This document shows positions 12,024 to 22,206 of a stretch of 64,000 nucleotides of DNA, piece after piece (the first letter of the stretch is position 1; each line of letters opens with the position of its first letter). The position numbers were made by a program, and so were the translations under genes. The DNA lies in NCBI GenBank assembly GCA_001687465.1, contig LVLI01000268.1, forward strand, positions 31,446 to 95,445, written 5' to 3'. Source of the DNA: Halocafeteria seosinensis (lineage: Eukaryota > Sar > Bigyra > Bicosoecida). Under the pieces are notes generated by a model. The model made no database searches. It saw only the letters and a program-made list of their open reading frames with translations, and was not told the DNA's origin.

Positions 12024-13542
12024 ATGTCGGGAACGGGAACAATTGATACCACGGAGGCTCCTCAAATCGTGGAACATTTGAACCAGTCTTTGAATTGCAC
12101 GCCTTATGATGCTTTATGGGTCCCTGCGTCGCCTCGTTTTGTGACCTTGGGTATGAAGCCCAAGGGCACTGGTGTCATCCAACTGTACGAATTGGCCGAG
12201 GGAAAGGCGGAACTGAAGGATGAGGTAGGTACTGGAGGAGAGATTATCCACACTACCCACGGACAAGTTAATTTGAATCCCATGGCGCAGATTGAGAAGT
12301 CCCAAGGGTTTAAGTGTGGGACATTCGGAGCGTCGGCATTGGAGGATAGACATCTAGCAACTGGGAACTACGGGGGAGATGTACAGATATGGTAAGTACA
12401 GCTTGCAAGCTCTTAAGGGTTTGGCACCGCAACAGAGAGGCGTTCGTGTTGGTGTATGCAGGGACTTAGAAAGAAAAGACACGCCTCTGTACAACGTTAA
12501 GGGGCACAGTGGTTTAATCAACAGTATTGATGGATGTGGTGGATTGAACGTCGGTAGTGGGGCCCCGGAACTGGTGACTGCTGGCAGAGACGGTTGCGTC
12601 CGCGTTTGGGACCCGCGCGTGAGGGATCCAGTAGTCTCTTTGGAGCCAGAGAGTGCTGAACAAGCACGTGATTGCTGGTCTGCATGCTTTGGTAAGATGA
12701 TTTATACCATAAAATTGAGAGCTTACCGCTTGCTATAATGTTTTGGCTTCTTTTTTATGGTTGCAGGAAACGCCTATACGGAAGAGGAGAGATGCATATG
12801 CGCAGGATACGATAACGGAGACGTGAAGCTGTTTGATTTGCGTACGAATAAGTTCAGATGGGAGACAAACGTCGGAAATGGCGTTGTCTGCACGGAGTTT
12901 GACAGAAAGGATATAGATATGAACAAAGTAAGAAGAGACCTGTGTTTTGTGTGTTATGAACACTCTTCGAACTCACTGTCTGTCGTTGGTCGACTGAATG
13001 CAGTTGGTAGTGACAACTTTAGAATCCAAATTCAGGCTTTACGATGTTCGGACGCAACATCCTAAGCATGGATTCTCGTATTTGACGGAGAAAGCGCACA
13101 AGTCCACTATCTGGCTGGTTCGACATCTTCCGCAAAACCGTGATATTTTCTTAACTGCCGGAGGGAATGGCGGGATCAACCTCTACAAATAGTGGGTGTT
13201 AAACATGTTTCGAAGGATAGTCGTTCATCAGCATATCACTGCCGTATTGACGCTGTTTCTATGCAGTCAATATCCACCGAATCGGTCTCTCAAGGATGAA
13301 GACGGTGGTCTGCGAGGAGTTGTGGGCAAGTTGGATCTGCTGAATGCAAGAGTAAGATGACACCCATGTGCCGACATTCGCACGTATAATTATTGTTGAT
13401 TATGATGATCCTGACGCAGATTATGTCATCCCAACCAATAATTGCCTGGGATTGGAGCCCAGATAAACAGGGCTTGGCTGTTTGCGCCGCTTTGGATCAG
13501 ACAGTGAGAGTATACATCGTGACCAAGTTAAACAAGCATTAA
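12024..13542 (+). CDS. WDR92: WDR92 (Monad), WD40 co-chaperone of axonemal dynein assembly
   Basis: The model is join(12024..12391, 12462..12691, 12767..12927, 13004..13191, 13267..13351, 13420..13542), 384 aa, six exons and all phases closing. It is collinear with the WDR92 family from the N-terminal [10 protein letters not shown] segment through GTFGAS...[56 protein letters not shown] and RTQHPKHGF to the final [20 protein letters not shown] repeat. The family forms a seven-bladed WD40 propeller and works with R2TP-type co-chaperones in preassembly of axonemal dyneins; it also occurs in some lineages without motile cilia. The start is the ATG at 12024 (MSGTG). Convergent with RPS3; the stops are 108 bp apart. 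Confidence 0.95.
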
Positions 13543-13650
13543 ACCCAATACACGCGAGAAAATATTCAGAAATCACAAAGTATATTTGGTTTATATTTTA
13601 CTCTCAACTCTGTCGGCTAACCGTGTCCGTACAGGCAATCTGGTCGTTAC

Positions 13651-14565
13651 TTATGCAGGGACCTGGGGAGGCGCTTGCATAGTCTGTTGCTGCACAGGTT
13701 CTTCACTAGGCGGTAACTTAACAGGTACACCCAATGCGTTGGGGTCTTCTTCTTTAGGTTGGCTGACCTCAACAATATCAGAAAGAGGTTGCTTAGCGCC
13801 CTCCTTTCCAGTTTCGTCGTAAGGCAACATAATCTTTACCTTGACACCCAATACACCCTGACGCATCAAGACATTTCGAGTGGCTTCGCGTACGTAGTCT
13901 CTGTTTGACTGACCAGTCTTAATCATATATCCTTCACGGAATTTCATTGCTTTAGCACGGGCCCCGCGGAGCTTTCCTGTAACGATTATCTCTACACCCT
14001 TGGCTCCAGCTTCCATTACCAAGCGGATCACACCGTAGCATGCACGGCGGACAGCGAGACCACCAAGCAATTTGTAGCGAAGAGACTCAGCTTGAGCTTG
14101 GGCACACAATCCTCGGTTGGCGACACGCTCCGCATACAGTTCCACTGTTTCCGGGGCAAAGCCAAATCGTTTCTGAACAACGCTGGTCAGTTCTCGAATG
14201 CGGCGGCCTTTCTCTCCCAGCACATCTTGAGGGCGGGTGGCACGAATTACAATTTCTGTGCGAGTAGGTGCATTGCGGATATCTACTCCAGCGTATCCAG
14301 CTTCGCCGAGTTCTCCTCGGAGTAGCTGCAGATACACGAGTGAAGACAAATGTTAGTTCAATCAAGCAAACTTTATCCCTGTTCAAACAGCTAATTACGT
14401 ACCTCATTGAGCTCAGAGTAGAAAACACCATCAAGCACAAACTTGCGCTTCTTGGCAATTTCTGTGTTACGACCTGTAGTTTTACAAATACCATCGATCC
14501 ATGACATGTAATGTATCAGCACCAAGATATGTCAGACCGTCTGGACACTGGGACTTACCTGCCAT
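13651..14565 (-). CDS. RPS3: 40S ribosomal protein S3 (uS3)
   Basis: Exons are complement(13651..14325, 14403..14461, 14559..14565), 246 aa. The first coding exon is only 7 nt (ATGGCAG). It joins exon 2 to give [20 protein letters not shown], collinear with other uS3 N-termini. The KH domain contains [12 protein letters not shown] and the conserved core [26 protein letters not shown] and RRACYGV. The tail is Pro/Gln-rich, as is usual. uS3 lines the mRNA entry channel of the small subunit. The first intron is 97 nt and the second 77 nt. Confidence 0.97.
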
Positions 14566-14937
14566 GTTTACTTCTCGTGCACTCGAAGATAACTACACCT
14601 CGTCGTTCAATTGCTTCTCTATAGATTCCTGCACGATTTCAAACCAAACCAAACGTCATATTGTACCGTCATGCAGCTGTTTAAGCCTGCCACTGCACTC
14701 TCATGGGAGGGCTCTTTGAAGCATTGGGAGGGCCTAAACCGCAACTACACGCCCCGAATCGCCAAGTGAAGCGGCGATATAGGATTAAACTGCTCTATTC
14801 TTTCTAGCAAATGAGGTACAGTATCCATGCATGAAGCAGCAATGGCGATAAGAGGGGTAGATACCCCCTTAGCCCCTCGCCCCTAATGACACCACCAACC
14901 CATGGCTATACTCTCCCCTCTGTCCCCCCTACAGAGG

Positions 14938-14962
14938 GCACCCCTGACCTTTTTGTAGTTTA
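14938..14962 (+). promoter_or_regulatory. GC-rich shared element, copy 1 (upstream of RPS3)
   Basis: Core GCACCCCTGACC followed by TTTTTGTAGTTT. The same core recurs near RPL13, RPS16, the PAS gene and the GYF gene. It lies about 375-400 bp upstream of the RPS3 start and in antisense orientation to RPS3. Confidence 0.4.
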
Positions 14963-15719
14963 AGTTCCCTTCGCGGGAGGCACCCGGGGGACTTGGGCTT
15001 TGGAAGTCTTTGCCGCGCCTGTACTATGAGAGAAAGGTTAGCCTTACCCTACGGTGAATCTTTACGATGTCGGACACGGTTTCCCTGAGAACGACAGTCA
15101 ACTATGAGAGTAGTGGTGAGAGTAAAAAGCTGAGGACTCCCTTTTTGGCCCAGATGAGGCAATCTTTTCGTTGACCTCTTTCATTCATCTTTGGCAACCG
15201 ATCTCGCTGGTAGAGTTTCTCGGTATGTTTGTGTTCATCTTGCAAGAATATGAGGATGGAAATCTTTCCGACGTGGTCCTGCTTCTGCTCTCGGTTATTG
15301 GCGTGATGGATGAGCGAAGAGGCAAGGGTTGGGGCGCTGGAATTCACGATCCCTATGGCCCATGGACAGCGTCTTTATCTCAATGGTTAGTGTTATAGGA
15401 ACACATTACGCGACGGTGAACATGTAGCCACAGAGGAAGCGTGCGTCTCACTGCGTCTGTGTACAACTAACTTGGGGAGGTGGGCAGCTTCAAAGAGGCT
15501 GAGGATGGCTCGCATGGGGTTTCTCTGGTGCTATTACAGTTCATAATCTTTGCCCACTGACCTCCATGTTTGACTAAGTGCTATACTTTCCAGTGCGGGT
15601 GCGTCTGGGTGACGGCTGAGCTCGGCTATGTCTATGCTCGATTGGGTAAGAGAATGCTATTCCATCAAGTCTGCGCTGAACGGGCACATTTTCTGCATGA
15701 GTATCGCTTGGAACCTGAT

Positions 15720-15739
15720 GTGTGTGTGTGTGTAAGAGT

Positions 15740-15796
<57 letters not shown>
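15720..15796. repeat. compound GT/GA microsatellite
   Basis: (TG)n with one interruption runs into about 14 GA units. It is a simple sequence repeat. The open frames reading His/Thr/Ser-Leu repeats across it are artefacts. Confidence 0.95.
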
Positions 15797-15800
<4 letters not shown>

Positions 15801-16514
15801 GAGAATAGAACCACTGATCATTGATCAATGAGCAGATGCATAAGGGTTTCCAAAGCGACTCCTGGTAGCTATGGGCAGATGCAGGTGCGGCTGGAAAATG
15901 AGTGAACCCCCACTGCTGATTTCCACGACGTCAAAGCGCCAGTGGCCCATGAGACTCCCCCATCATGGTAGAGTACAACTGCACTGACGTCTTCCGTGGC
16001 CTAGAGTACCACCCCAACGGCAAAGAACTTTCACAACCAAGAACAGGCAAATAAATACATGCCAGATTCCTCTCTCGTGCTACCACTGACAGAGCTTATT
16101 AATGTATATCAATACAGGCATGCAGTGTCTGATCCATTCGGTAAAACTGTGCTCTTGACCTTCCGCCCGAATCCCCACAAGTTGAAGACCGTCCAACGGG
16201 TGGTAACGGACACATTTCGAGCATTTGATGTGAGTGCGTTCTCGCTGGCGTCAAAACCGGCAGTTTACTTGAAGAGAGTCGTGTTGTTGTGGAGGTATCT
16301 TTATCCCCCATTCAAACACGCAAGCAGAACATAGTGAGCAAGGAACATCGAAGGGCATTATACGCACTTGGCGTTTTGGTGTGCTCCGGCGAAATCGTAA
16401 GTGCCAATCGTTTTGAGAGACCGCAGGCAGAGAAATAGAAGCACCGTCCCGCTGTTGAAGAGGGGGGCATTCCTCACACGCTGTCGCGGCGGGAGTACGA
16501 AGGGGGCCAGTTGT

Positions 16515-16534
16515 CCCCACCTTTTTTGTAATTA
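16515..16534 (+). promoter_or_regulatory. GC-rich shared element, copy 2 (upstream of PAS gene)
   Basis: CCCCACC followed by TTTTTTGTAATTA, a diverged copy of the element near RPS3. It lies just upstream of the AACGG cluster and the TATA-containing palindrome. Confidence 0.35.
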
Positions 16535-16545
16535 CCGGTTTTCTG

Positions 16546-16594
16546 GACCGTTCGGGGAACGGCGAAGGAACGGTCAACGGCTATATAGCCGTTG
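16546..16594 (+). promoter_or_regulatory. AACGG cluster with a 20-bp palindrome centred on TATATA
   Basis: An inverted pair GACCGTTC / GAACGGTC (16546-16553 and 16568-16575) runs into the perfect palindrome CAACGGCTATATAGCCGTTG (16575-16594). Five AACGG/CCGTT cores fall within about 50 bp. AACGG is the core of MYB-binding sites, including the plant M-phase MSA element. The TATATA in the palindrome could act as a TATA box for a transcript starting near 16615. That transcript would first meet the ATG at 16639 and then the PAS gene ATG at 16887. Confidence 0.45.
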
Positions 16595-16638
16595 TGAGTT
16601 GGGTGAAGAAGAACAGAAGCTCCCGGCATAGTTGCAAC

Positions 16639-16809
16639 ATGGCCGCCAGGGACCATGGTCACTCACTGCTCATATTGGCCACCACCATCCGAAGCACCAG
16701 TCGTCTCAACGAATTCGGTTGCTTGTGTGTCTGCTCGTCGCGTTATGTGAGCGATTTCTTTGTCCCTGTGTCGTATGTTCTGACTGTGAATGTTTATCAG
16801 ATCCGTTGA
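16639..16809 (+). other. short ATG-initiated frame (56 codons), possible upstream ORF
   Basis: ATGGCCGCC in good context lies 45 bp after the palindrome and 248 bp before the PAS gene start. It encodes 56 residues with no recognised similarity. It may be an upstream ORF in a PAS leader, or an unrecognised first exon (a GTGAGC donor lies at about 16747). Confidence 0.25.
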
Positions 16810-16886
16810 CTCACCCACTTCTTTCAACTTTCACTTCCTCTTTCTGCACCAGAAACTGAAGCAAGAGCATAAAAGATCGCAAAATA

Positions 16887-18413
16887 ATGGACTCTCAAAC
16901 TCAAGAGCAGCCTGATAATGCTCCAATCGGCACGGCGCCGCTTCAAGCAGGGAGCACCAGCAGTATTTGTAAGCCTTTAGATGATTTGCTTTGCACAAGC
17001 GAAGTTCTCTAATGAGTGGTTTTCGTTTGAATGCAGCTGCTGCACCAGGACAGCAACTAGGGCAACAGCCATCTGCGCCTCGTGGTGGAGAGGAGCCACA
17101 GCCTCCTGGGTCCTCAGCGATGAAGCCAGAAGAAAACGGCAATAGAGGCGCACAGGAGAGCCAGGTACGACGAAGCTGGTGCGAATGGTAAAGGGTTATT
17201 TACAATCAAATATTCGCCATTTTGGGTTGTACCAGGTGATATCAACTGTAGTCTCACAGTCGAATATGCAACCAGGAGAATCGGGGGATTCCAAGAAGCA
17301 GCTTGAGCAAGCCAATAAAGTATGTTTTGCGTTTCCTTGAATTCACGTATGTATGATCATGCATCACTATATGCTATACAGCGTGTAGAAGAATTGGAAG
17401 AACGAGTTCGTGTAGCTGAGGCTCAGGTTGCGTCTCACTGGGAGTTACTTAGGCGTTTATATGATGTGATCTTGGTGTTTGACATGTCAGGTAAGGCAGT
17501 CATTTGCTCTTTGGCTCCATGATGGTGTTGGAGAGTTTTTAACATCTATTTTGCAGGAATTATTATTTTTGCCAGTCCGGCGTGTGAGGAAGTTTTGGGA
17601 TATTCCCAGAAAGAATTATTCAACCGTCCTTTGGCCGCTATACTGGCCGAGAGTTTTCATCAAGATTTTGAGGCGAAGGTGCGCTCCATGATTAAGATAC
17701 AGACACAACGGGCTTTGAAAGGCAAAGAGCTTTTCATGAACGCGAAGTTTGTGCGTAAGAGCGGACAGGAAGTTTGGCTGGAAGGACTCGGCCAGGCTTG
17801 GCAACTGGAGAATGTTGTCGAATTGGTATTTTCCTTTCGTGAGCATCCTCCTGATGCAGAGGACTTTAGCCGACCCAATAATCCTCCCCAAAAGGCTCCT
17901 TCAAATTTCCATCCTCCTACTTCACAGGGTACAGGACAACCAATGCAACCACCTCCGCATTCCTCGCCTTACAATATCCCAGCTCAGCAACCGCATTATC
18001 CTCCATCGTCAGGTCCAGAGGGAATGAGGCCCCCGCCTTCTTCCGGTGGATACCCCTCGGATCAGTACCCAAGGGGACAAGAACAGATGCCGGTGCAGTA
18101 TATGAACAACATGCATGCAATGTATTATGGGTCGGAGCCTCCACGTGGAATGCCTCAACCGCAGCCACAGCCCCACCCAGATCCTCAACCTCATCATCAG
18201 ATGCCACACCCGATGTACAACCATCAACCTCATTCAGGCATGCCTATGCATACAGCGCGACCTTACCAGGCCTATATGCCTCAACAACAGTTCTGGGGAG
18301 GTCCGGAACAGGTATACGGCATGATGGGTGCTCAAGGACGGCCTATGCCGCAGCAGCAACCACGACACTATCCCCCAGGGCCAGATAGTTCGGGCCAAGG
18401 CGGCAATGGCTAA
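16887..18413 (+). CDS. PAS-domain protein with coiled coil and Pro/Gln/His-rich tail
   Basis: The model is join(16887..16968, 17037..17164, 17236..17319, 17382..17490, 17557..18413), 419 aa, with phases consistent. An unstructured Pro/Gln/Gly N-terminus (about 1-85) leads to a short coiled coil (LEQANKRVEELEERVRVAEAQ, split here by an exon junction). A PAS domain follows at about 125-245: LYDVILVFDMSG, IIIFASPACEEVLGYSQKEL and a KSGQEVWLEGLGQ strand. From about 250 the protein is Pro/Gln/His/Met-rich with no zinc finger. PAS domains sense ligands or mediate dimerisation; white-collar-type transcription factors share the PAS plus low-complexity layout. The flavin-binding Cys motif of LOV domains (GRNCRFLQ) is absent, so blue-light photochemistry is not supported. 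A role as transcriptional co-regulator is inference. Convergent with RPL13. Confidence 0.85.
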
Positions 18414-18632
18414 ACAGTGACATCTTCTGGTTTGCTAGGAACAAACGTTAAATGAGTGTCACCGCCGTTTCGATAGAAATATAATACATATGATGGTTTC
18501 CATAGGTTTATGTTACATATTGTCTATTTGTATAACCAATATGTGACTTGATATCAAAACGAGAGGCATTGTGTTGTGCAAAACTTTATGCAAATCGACA
18601 ACAGATTTCCAAGAAACTTAAAGGGGTAAACT

Positions 18633-19253
18633 TTACTTCTTAAGTGCTTCCTCTTCTGCTGCACGTTTGGCACGCTTGCCGGCCATGCGTTTGTTGGTTC
18701 TTTCGATACGCAAAGTGCGGAATGCTTGATTCTTTTGCAATTCGGGTGTAACCTTAACGAAGTCTGGTTGCGTGGGAGTTTCATGGCGGATGGGTAAAAC
18801 TTCTCCAAAGACCTGTGTGGCGTTCTTGCGTTCTTCGGGTTTGCTATCGCCGTGTTTCATCTTTCCTTTTCTTGGGAATACAACCAGCTTGTTCATGTAA
18901 GTTTTCAAACGCTGCACGTTTTGCTGCATTCCTTCTACACTTTTATTGCGGCGACGATGATCTACGGCGATTCCAATAGTAGGAGCTACCTTGGGGTTAA
19001 CACCAGCTTCACGCAATTCATCCAATGTGAATCCACGTCCAGCGCGTACACGGCGGTTATATCTGATGGTCTGGCATCGGACAGCGGGTCTCAGAGGACC
19101 ATTGGCAGGTCGTGGAGCGATAGCAGCTGCTTTCTCCCGGCGCGCAAGGCGACGTGCTTTCTTTCTGCCTGGTTGATCAAGCCATGTTTTCACACGGTTC
19201 TTCCATGCCTTATGGAAGTGCTGGTTGGGCACCACGTTGTTATGCTTCACCAT
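18633..19253 (-). CDS. RPL13: 60S ribosomal protein L13 (eL13)
   Basis: A single exon of 206 aa. It starts [18 protein letters not shown], with the family hallmarks [47 protein letters not shown] and ARTIGIAVD-like [13 protein letters not shown], and ends in a Lys-rich tail. Length matches eukaryotic eL13. It is divergent from RPS16, so the 854-bp spacer serves two ribosomal protein genes. Confidence 0.97.
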   Translation of the reverse strand: MVKHNNVVPNQHFHKAWKNRVKTWLDQPGRKKARRLARREKAAAIAPRPANGPLRPAVRCQTIRYNRRVRAGRGFTLDELREAGVNPKVAPTIGIAVDHRRRNKSVEGMQQNVQRLKTYMNKLVVFPRKGKMKHGDSKPEERKNATQVFGEVLPIRHETPTQPDFVKVTPELQKNQAFRTLRIERTNKRMAGKRAKRAAEEEALKK

Positions 19254-19396
19254 TTTGTATCTTTAGCGTATCACAAGAGAATATCCCCTATCACTCTCGT
19301 CCTAAGAAAAAGACGTCTGTAAAAAAGCACATAAACACCGTAATAAAGCACTACATGCTGAAATTGTGACACCAAGGGGAAATCACAGGGGAGGAA

Positions 19397-19420
19397 AAAC
19401 TACAAAAAGCGTCAGGGGCG
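19397..19420 (-). promoter_or_regulatory. GC-rich shared element, copy 3 (upstream of RPL13)
   Basis: On the minus strand it reads CGCCCCTGACGC then TTTTTGTAGTTT, about 150 bp upstream of the RPL13 ATG. It is the closest match to the RPS3 copy. Confidence 0.45.
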
Positions 19421-19930
19421 ACCTCAAAGGGCACACCCCAGGGGACCCGAGCACTCCCTGTCGCGGCAGCCACGCTCCCTCAGGCTAGCTCTCCTTTACA
19501 GTCCAATAACTCGGGATAGAGACCCCTTTCGAGCACACAATGAAAGAGATACAAAAGAATACCGTATGAATGGAACACTTACCCTTATATGGTGCAATAC
19601 CAATGCCTCTCGTCGTCGTAAAGGTAGGAAAATAGAGCATGCATTGGAAAGTGTGCGAAAAGATTGTTGCTTCGTACGCTTGAAAACTGAGACCTCGGCG
19701 CATTTACAAGGCCACTATCCGGAAGAGAGGGAGTATTGCACAGCGTTATAGTGCTGTATAACAAGAGAAGACTAACAAGTTGATATGTAAGTGCTTCGTC
19801 AGATCATTGCCCAGGTAAAGGCTACCAACGGGGCCTATTAGGGAGTAGGCCTCTGAAGTGGGGCGAGGAGTCTCTGAGTAGCCTGCCCCAGGGATGGGTT
19901 GTCCCCCGTGGCTCCCCTAGGTCCGAAGTC

Positions 19931-19952
19931 GCCTGTCCTTTTGTTGTTTTCC
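19931..19952 (+). promoter_or_regulatory. GC-rich shared element, copy 4 (upstream of RPS16)
   Basis: GAAGTCGCCTGTCC followed by TTTTGTTGTTTTCC aligns with the RPL13 copy GAGGTCGCCCCTGACG..TTTTTGTAGTTTTTCC. It lies about 160-180 bp upstream of the RPS16 ATG. Confidence 0.4.
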
Positions 19953-20107
19953 GTCCCCTTGAAGGGGGACCACTATGGATTTTGACCATTATACATGCCA
20001 TTGAATGAATCTAGAGCACCAGGGTTTATGTATATGGTTTGTACCTTGTTTATTGATGCCTGCAGTGTCACTAGTGTCTCTTGAGGGACCTTCCTTGGAC
20101 GAAAATA

Positions 20108-20900
20108 ATGGGTGCTGATACTGAATCTGTACAGTGCTTTGGCCGTAAGGTAAGCTAAATACGAGCTCTCTGGTGTATATATGAGGATAGTCCCAGTGGA
20201 TTCACCTTCCTTGTTATTGAATGCAGCGCCATGCTGTAGCTGTCGCTCACTGCAAGCGAGGAAAAGGAGTGCTTAGAGTGAATGGACGCCCTTTACATCT
20301 TATTCAACCAGAAATCTACCGTGCGAAGGTATTGGAGCCTATTTTGTTGCTCGGCAGAGAACGATTCGCAGCTGTAGACATCAGAATTCGCGTTAAGGGT
20401 GGTGGTCACTCTGCTCAAATTTACGCAATCAGGCAGGCCATTGCTAAATCAATGGTTGCCTTCTACCAAAAATGTAAGTGTCCTTTCCATGCTACGGCGC
20501 AAACCACGCAAAGACTCGTAACGAAATAGCAAGCTCGCGGATGTGAAATCTAAAAAGTTTGAGATCTGACTGGGGAGCTTCGCTCTATGCGATGTTAGAC
20601 AAACACTCTACCTGAGAGTTGATGCTATTCGGGCTTCGGCCCAAATGGCTGCTTTGCGCACTGGTTTTGCTTGCCTTATTTTCTTCCTCTATTGATTATC
20701 ATTGTGTTTAATTAAATGCTTTACGCTCTTCTTTTTCTTGGATTCTTTATGCAGACGTCGATGAAAGCGCGAAAAAGGAAATTAAAGAAATCTTCCTGCA
20801 GTACGATCGAACACTCTTAGTTGCTGACCCTCGTCATTGCGAGGCGAAGAAATTCGGTGGTCCCTCAGCTCGTGCTCGTTTCCAGAAGTCCTACCGTTAA
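20108..20900 (+). CDS. RPS16: 40S ribosomal protein S16 (uS9)
   Basis: The model is join(20108..20149, 20227..20473, 20755..20900), 144 aa. It contains [21 protein letters not shown] across the first junction, [19 protein letters not shown], and the C-terminal [16 protein letters not shown] whose Arg tail reaches the P site. Intron 1 is 77 nt. Intron 2 is 281 nt, the longest of the confidently modelled introns here, and holds a GC-stem/TTCG-loop hairpin. Confidence 0.97.
20627..20646 (+). ncRNA. possible structured element in RPS16 intron 2
   Basis: ATTCGGGC-TTCG-GCCCAAAT forms a stem with a UUCG tetraloop inside the unusually long second intron. Ribosomal protein introns often host snoRNAs. 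CTGA words occur (20566 and 20611 region), but I found no good C box (RTGATGA), so snoRNA identity is not established. Confidence 0.25.
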
Positions 20901-21043
20901 GAACTGCGTCATGGCATACTATTCAGACTTTTTTACTGTCGTTTATCTGGTAGAAAATGTCTCGGCTGTGCCATACTTCCTCATATAGTATCGGAAACAT
21001 GCTCCCATAATACTACATCCTCTTTTCCACCTCGAATTCGTGG

Positions 21044-21647
21044 CTACTTCCGTCTTTTTTCCCGAAGCGCGGTTAAATACTTTCGAAGTGGCTCCACATA
21101 CTGAGCGAATCCCAGTCGTGCTAGTGCTGCAAGTAGGTCATCGCCACTTATGGTTTTCCGTTTCCGCTTGCGGCAGACTTCGTTGGCTGCATGCACCAAG
21201 AGGCTTAAATTAATTTCAGTCGAAAACATTCCCCACAAGGTCAAACTCCTTACCTTCAAGACAAAGGAAGCAGATGAACTCTGTAGTGAAATGCTGCATT
21301 TTCTCCCTAGCTTCTTGAGATAGTTGTGTTCCTCTGGGCAAACCTCGGTTGACAATTCTGTAGATCGCAGCAGCAGGCAAGTGCTTTGGTACTTCCTCTC
21401 TATTCTCCGCGCGCACGGCGGATGTCGATCCATGAGTAGCGGCTGCTCCTGAGGTAATGCCTGTAAAAGAGGAATGACTGGCTCGTGGCCAAGATGTAGT
21501 GGAAGCAGACGAAGAAATAGCCACAGCTGGATCTTCCGGAGCAGTTGCAGCTTCGGCTGAATTGCTGTCGTCCCATGGCTGTCTGCTTGCTGAGGCGTGG
21601 CGGTTAAGCGAGAAGGAGCCTTTAGCATTAGTATCATGGTGTGCCAT
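21044..21647 (-). CDS. histone-fold protein, NF-YB/HAP3 type (POLE3/DPB4 as alternative)
   Basis: The CDS is complement(join(21044..21186, 21254..21647)), 178 aa. A Ser/Ala-rich N-terminus (about 1-80) precedes a histone fold: LPAAAIYRIVNRGLPRGTQL, EAREKMQHFTTEFICFL, then across the junction CLEANEVCRKRKRKTISGDD, and LLAALARLGFAQYVEPLRKYL. The KRKTI-GDDLL--AL--LGF--YVEPL pattern is characteristic of NF-YB, the CCAAT-box subunit that pairs with NF-YC. The first helix is less typical and would also fit POLE3/DPB4, the DNA polymerase epsilon and CHRAC subunit. A transcription or chromatin role is secure. Divergent from the Dbl-homology gene and convergent with RPS16 (143 bp). Confidence 0.85.
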
Positions 21648-22206
21648 CGTCTCCCTCAGTTGTATGGCGAGGCTATGTCGCTGATTACCCTCACTTCAGC
21701 TTCGCAGACGAGTCGCAGAAATACCGCAGAACTGCTGGGACAGGGATTTACCGTAGGTATGAACTTTCTCACGGTGGATATTTATTCTAGGAATTAACAA
21801 TAAAACCATACTTTATGAGTAGCCAACATGATGGGGAGAAAAGTGAAGAAAGAAGCACTTGAAGTAAGACGAAGACGCTGAGCTGAGCTCGCCAGTCGCG
21901 GACGCGAGCAGGGCTGCTTAGATGGCGGCGTTTCTTCGTCACACATATACGGAGCGTATAATTATTGTGACCAATTTTCCTGTGAAATATTCCTTTCCAA
22001 GGAAGCGAATATCAAGTGAAACTTTCTCTTAATCCACTGTCATGTCCTCTTGATACACTTAACCCGCAGAACTACTACCGGTAGCACCCGACAACGTAAA
22101 AAAGCAGGCAGATTTCCTGGGATTGTTGGGGTCTCATTTGACTCAATTTTTCTACCCCTTCTGCAGCCTTTCTCAAATCACTAGACACACAGCCTGGTAG
22201 TCTAGA
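21648..22206. other. divergent intergenic region, no gene seen
   Basis: A 559-bp region between the NF-YB-like and Dbl-homology gene starts. It should contain both promoters. No conserved frame or clear motif was seen beyond AT-rich patches. Confidence 0.5.

Larger units (their letters stand above)
14566..16886. other. long divergent spacer RPS3 / PAS gene
   Basis: This 2.3-kb region between divergent starts has no recognisable protein gene. It contains two copies of a GC-rich element (14938-14962 and 16515-16534), a (GT)n/(GA)n microsatellite (15720-15796), two GACGTC sites (near 15927 and 15985), a MYB-like AACGG cluster with a 20-bp palindrome (16546-16594), and a short ATG-initiated frame at 16639-16809. 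An unrecognised, fast-evolving or non-coding transcript could lie here. Confidence 0.5.
19254..20107. promoter_or_regulatory. divergent promoter region RPL13 / RPS16
   Basis: An 854-bp spacer with no gene. Two copies of the GC-rich element lie here, each reading in the sense direction of the adjacent gene: minus strand at 19397-19420 for RPL13 and plus strand at 19931-19952 for RPS16. GC-rich stretches flank both (19430-19490 and 19855-19975). Confidence 0.5.

Noticed and set aside
15570-15828. Plus and minus frames of 84 codons over the GT/GA microsatellite
   Set aside because: The translations are mainly dipeptide repeats from the simple sequence repeat.
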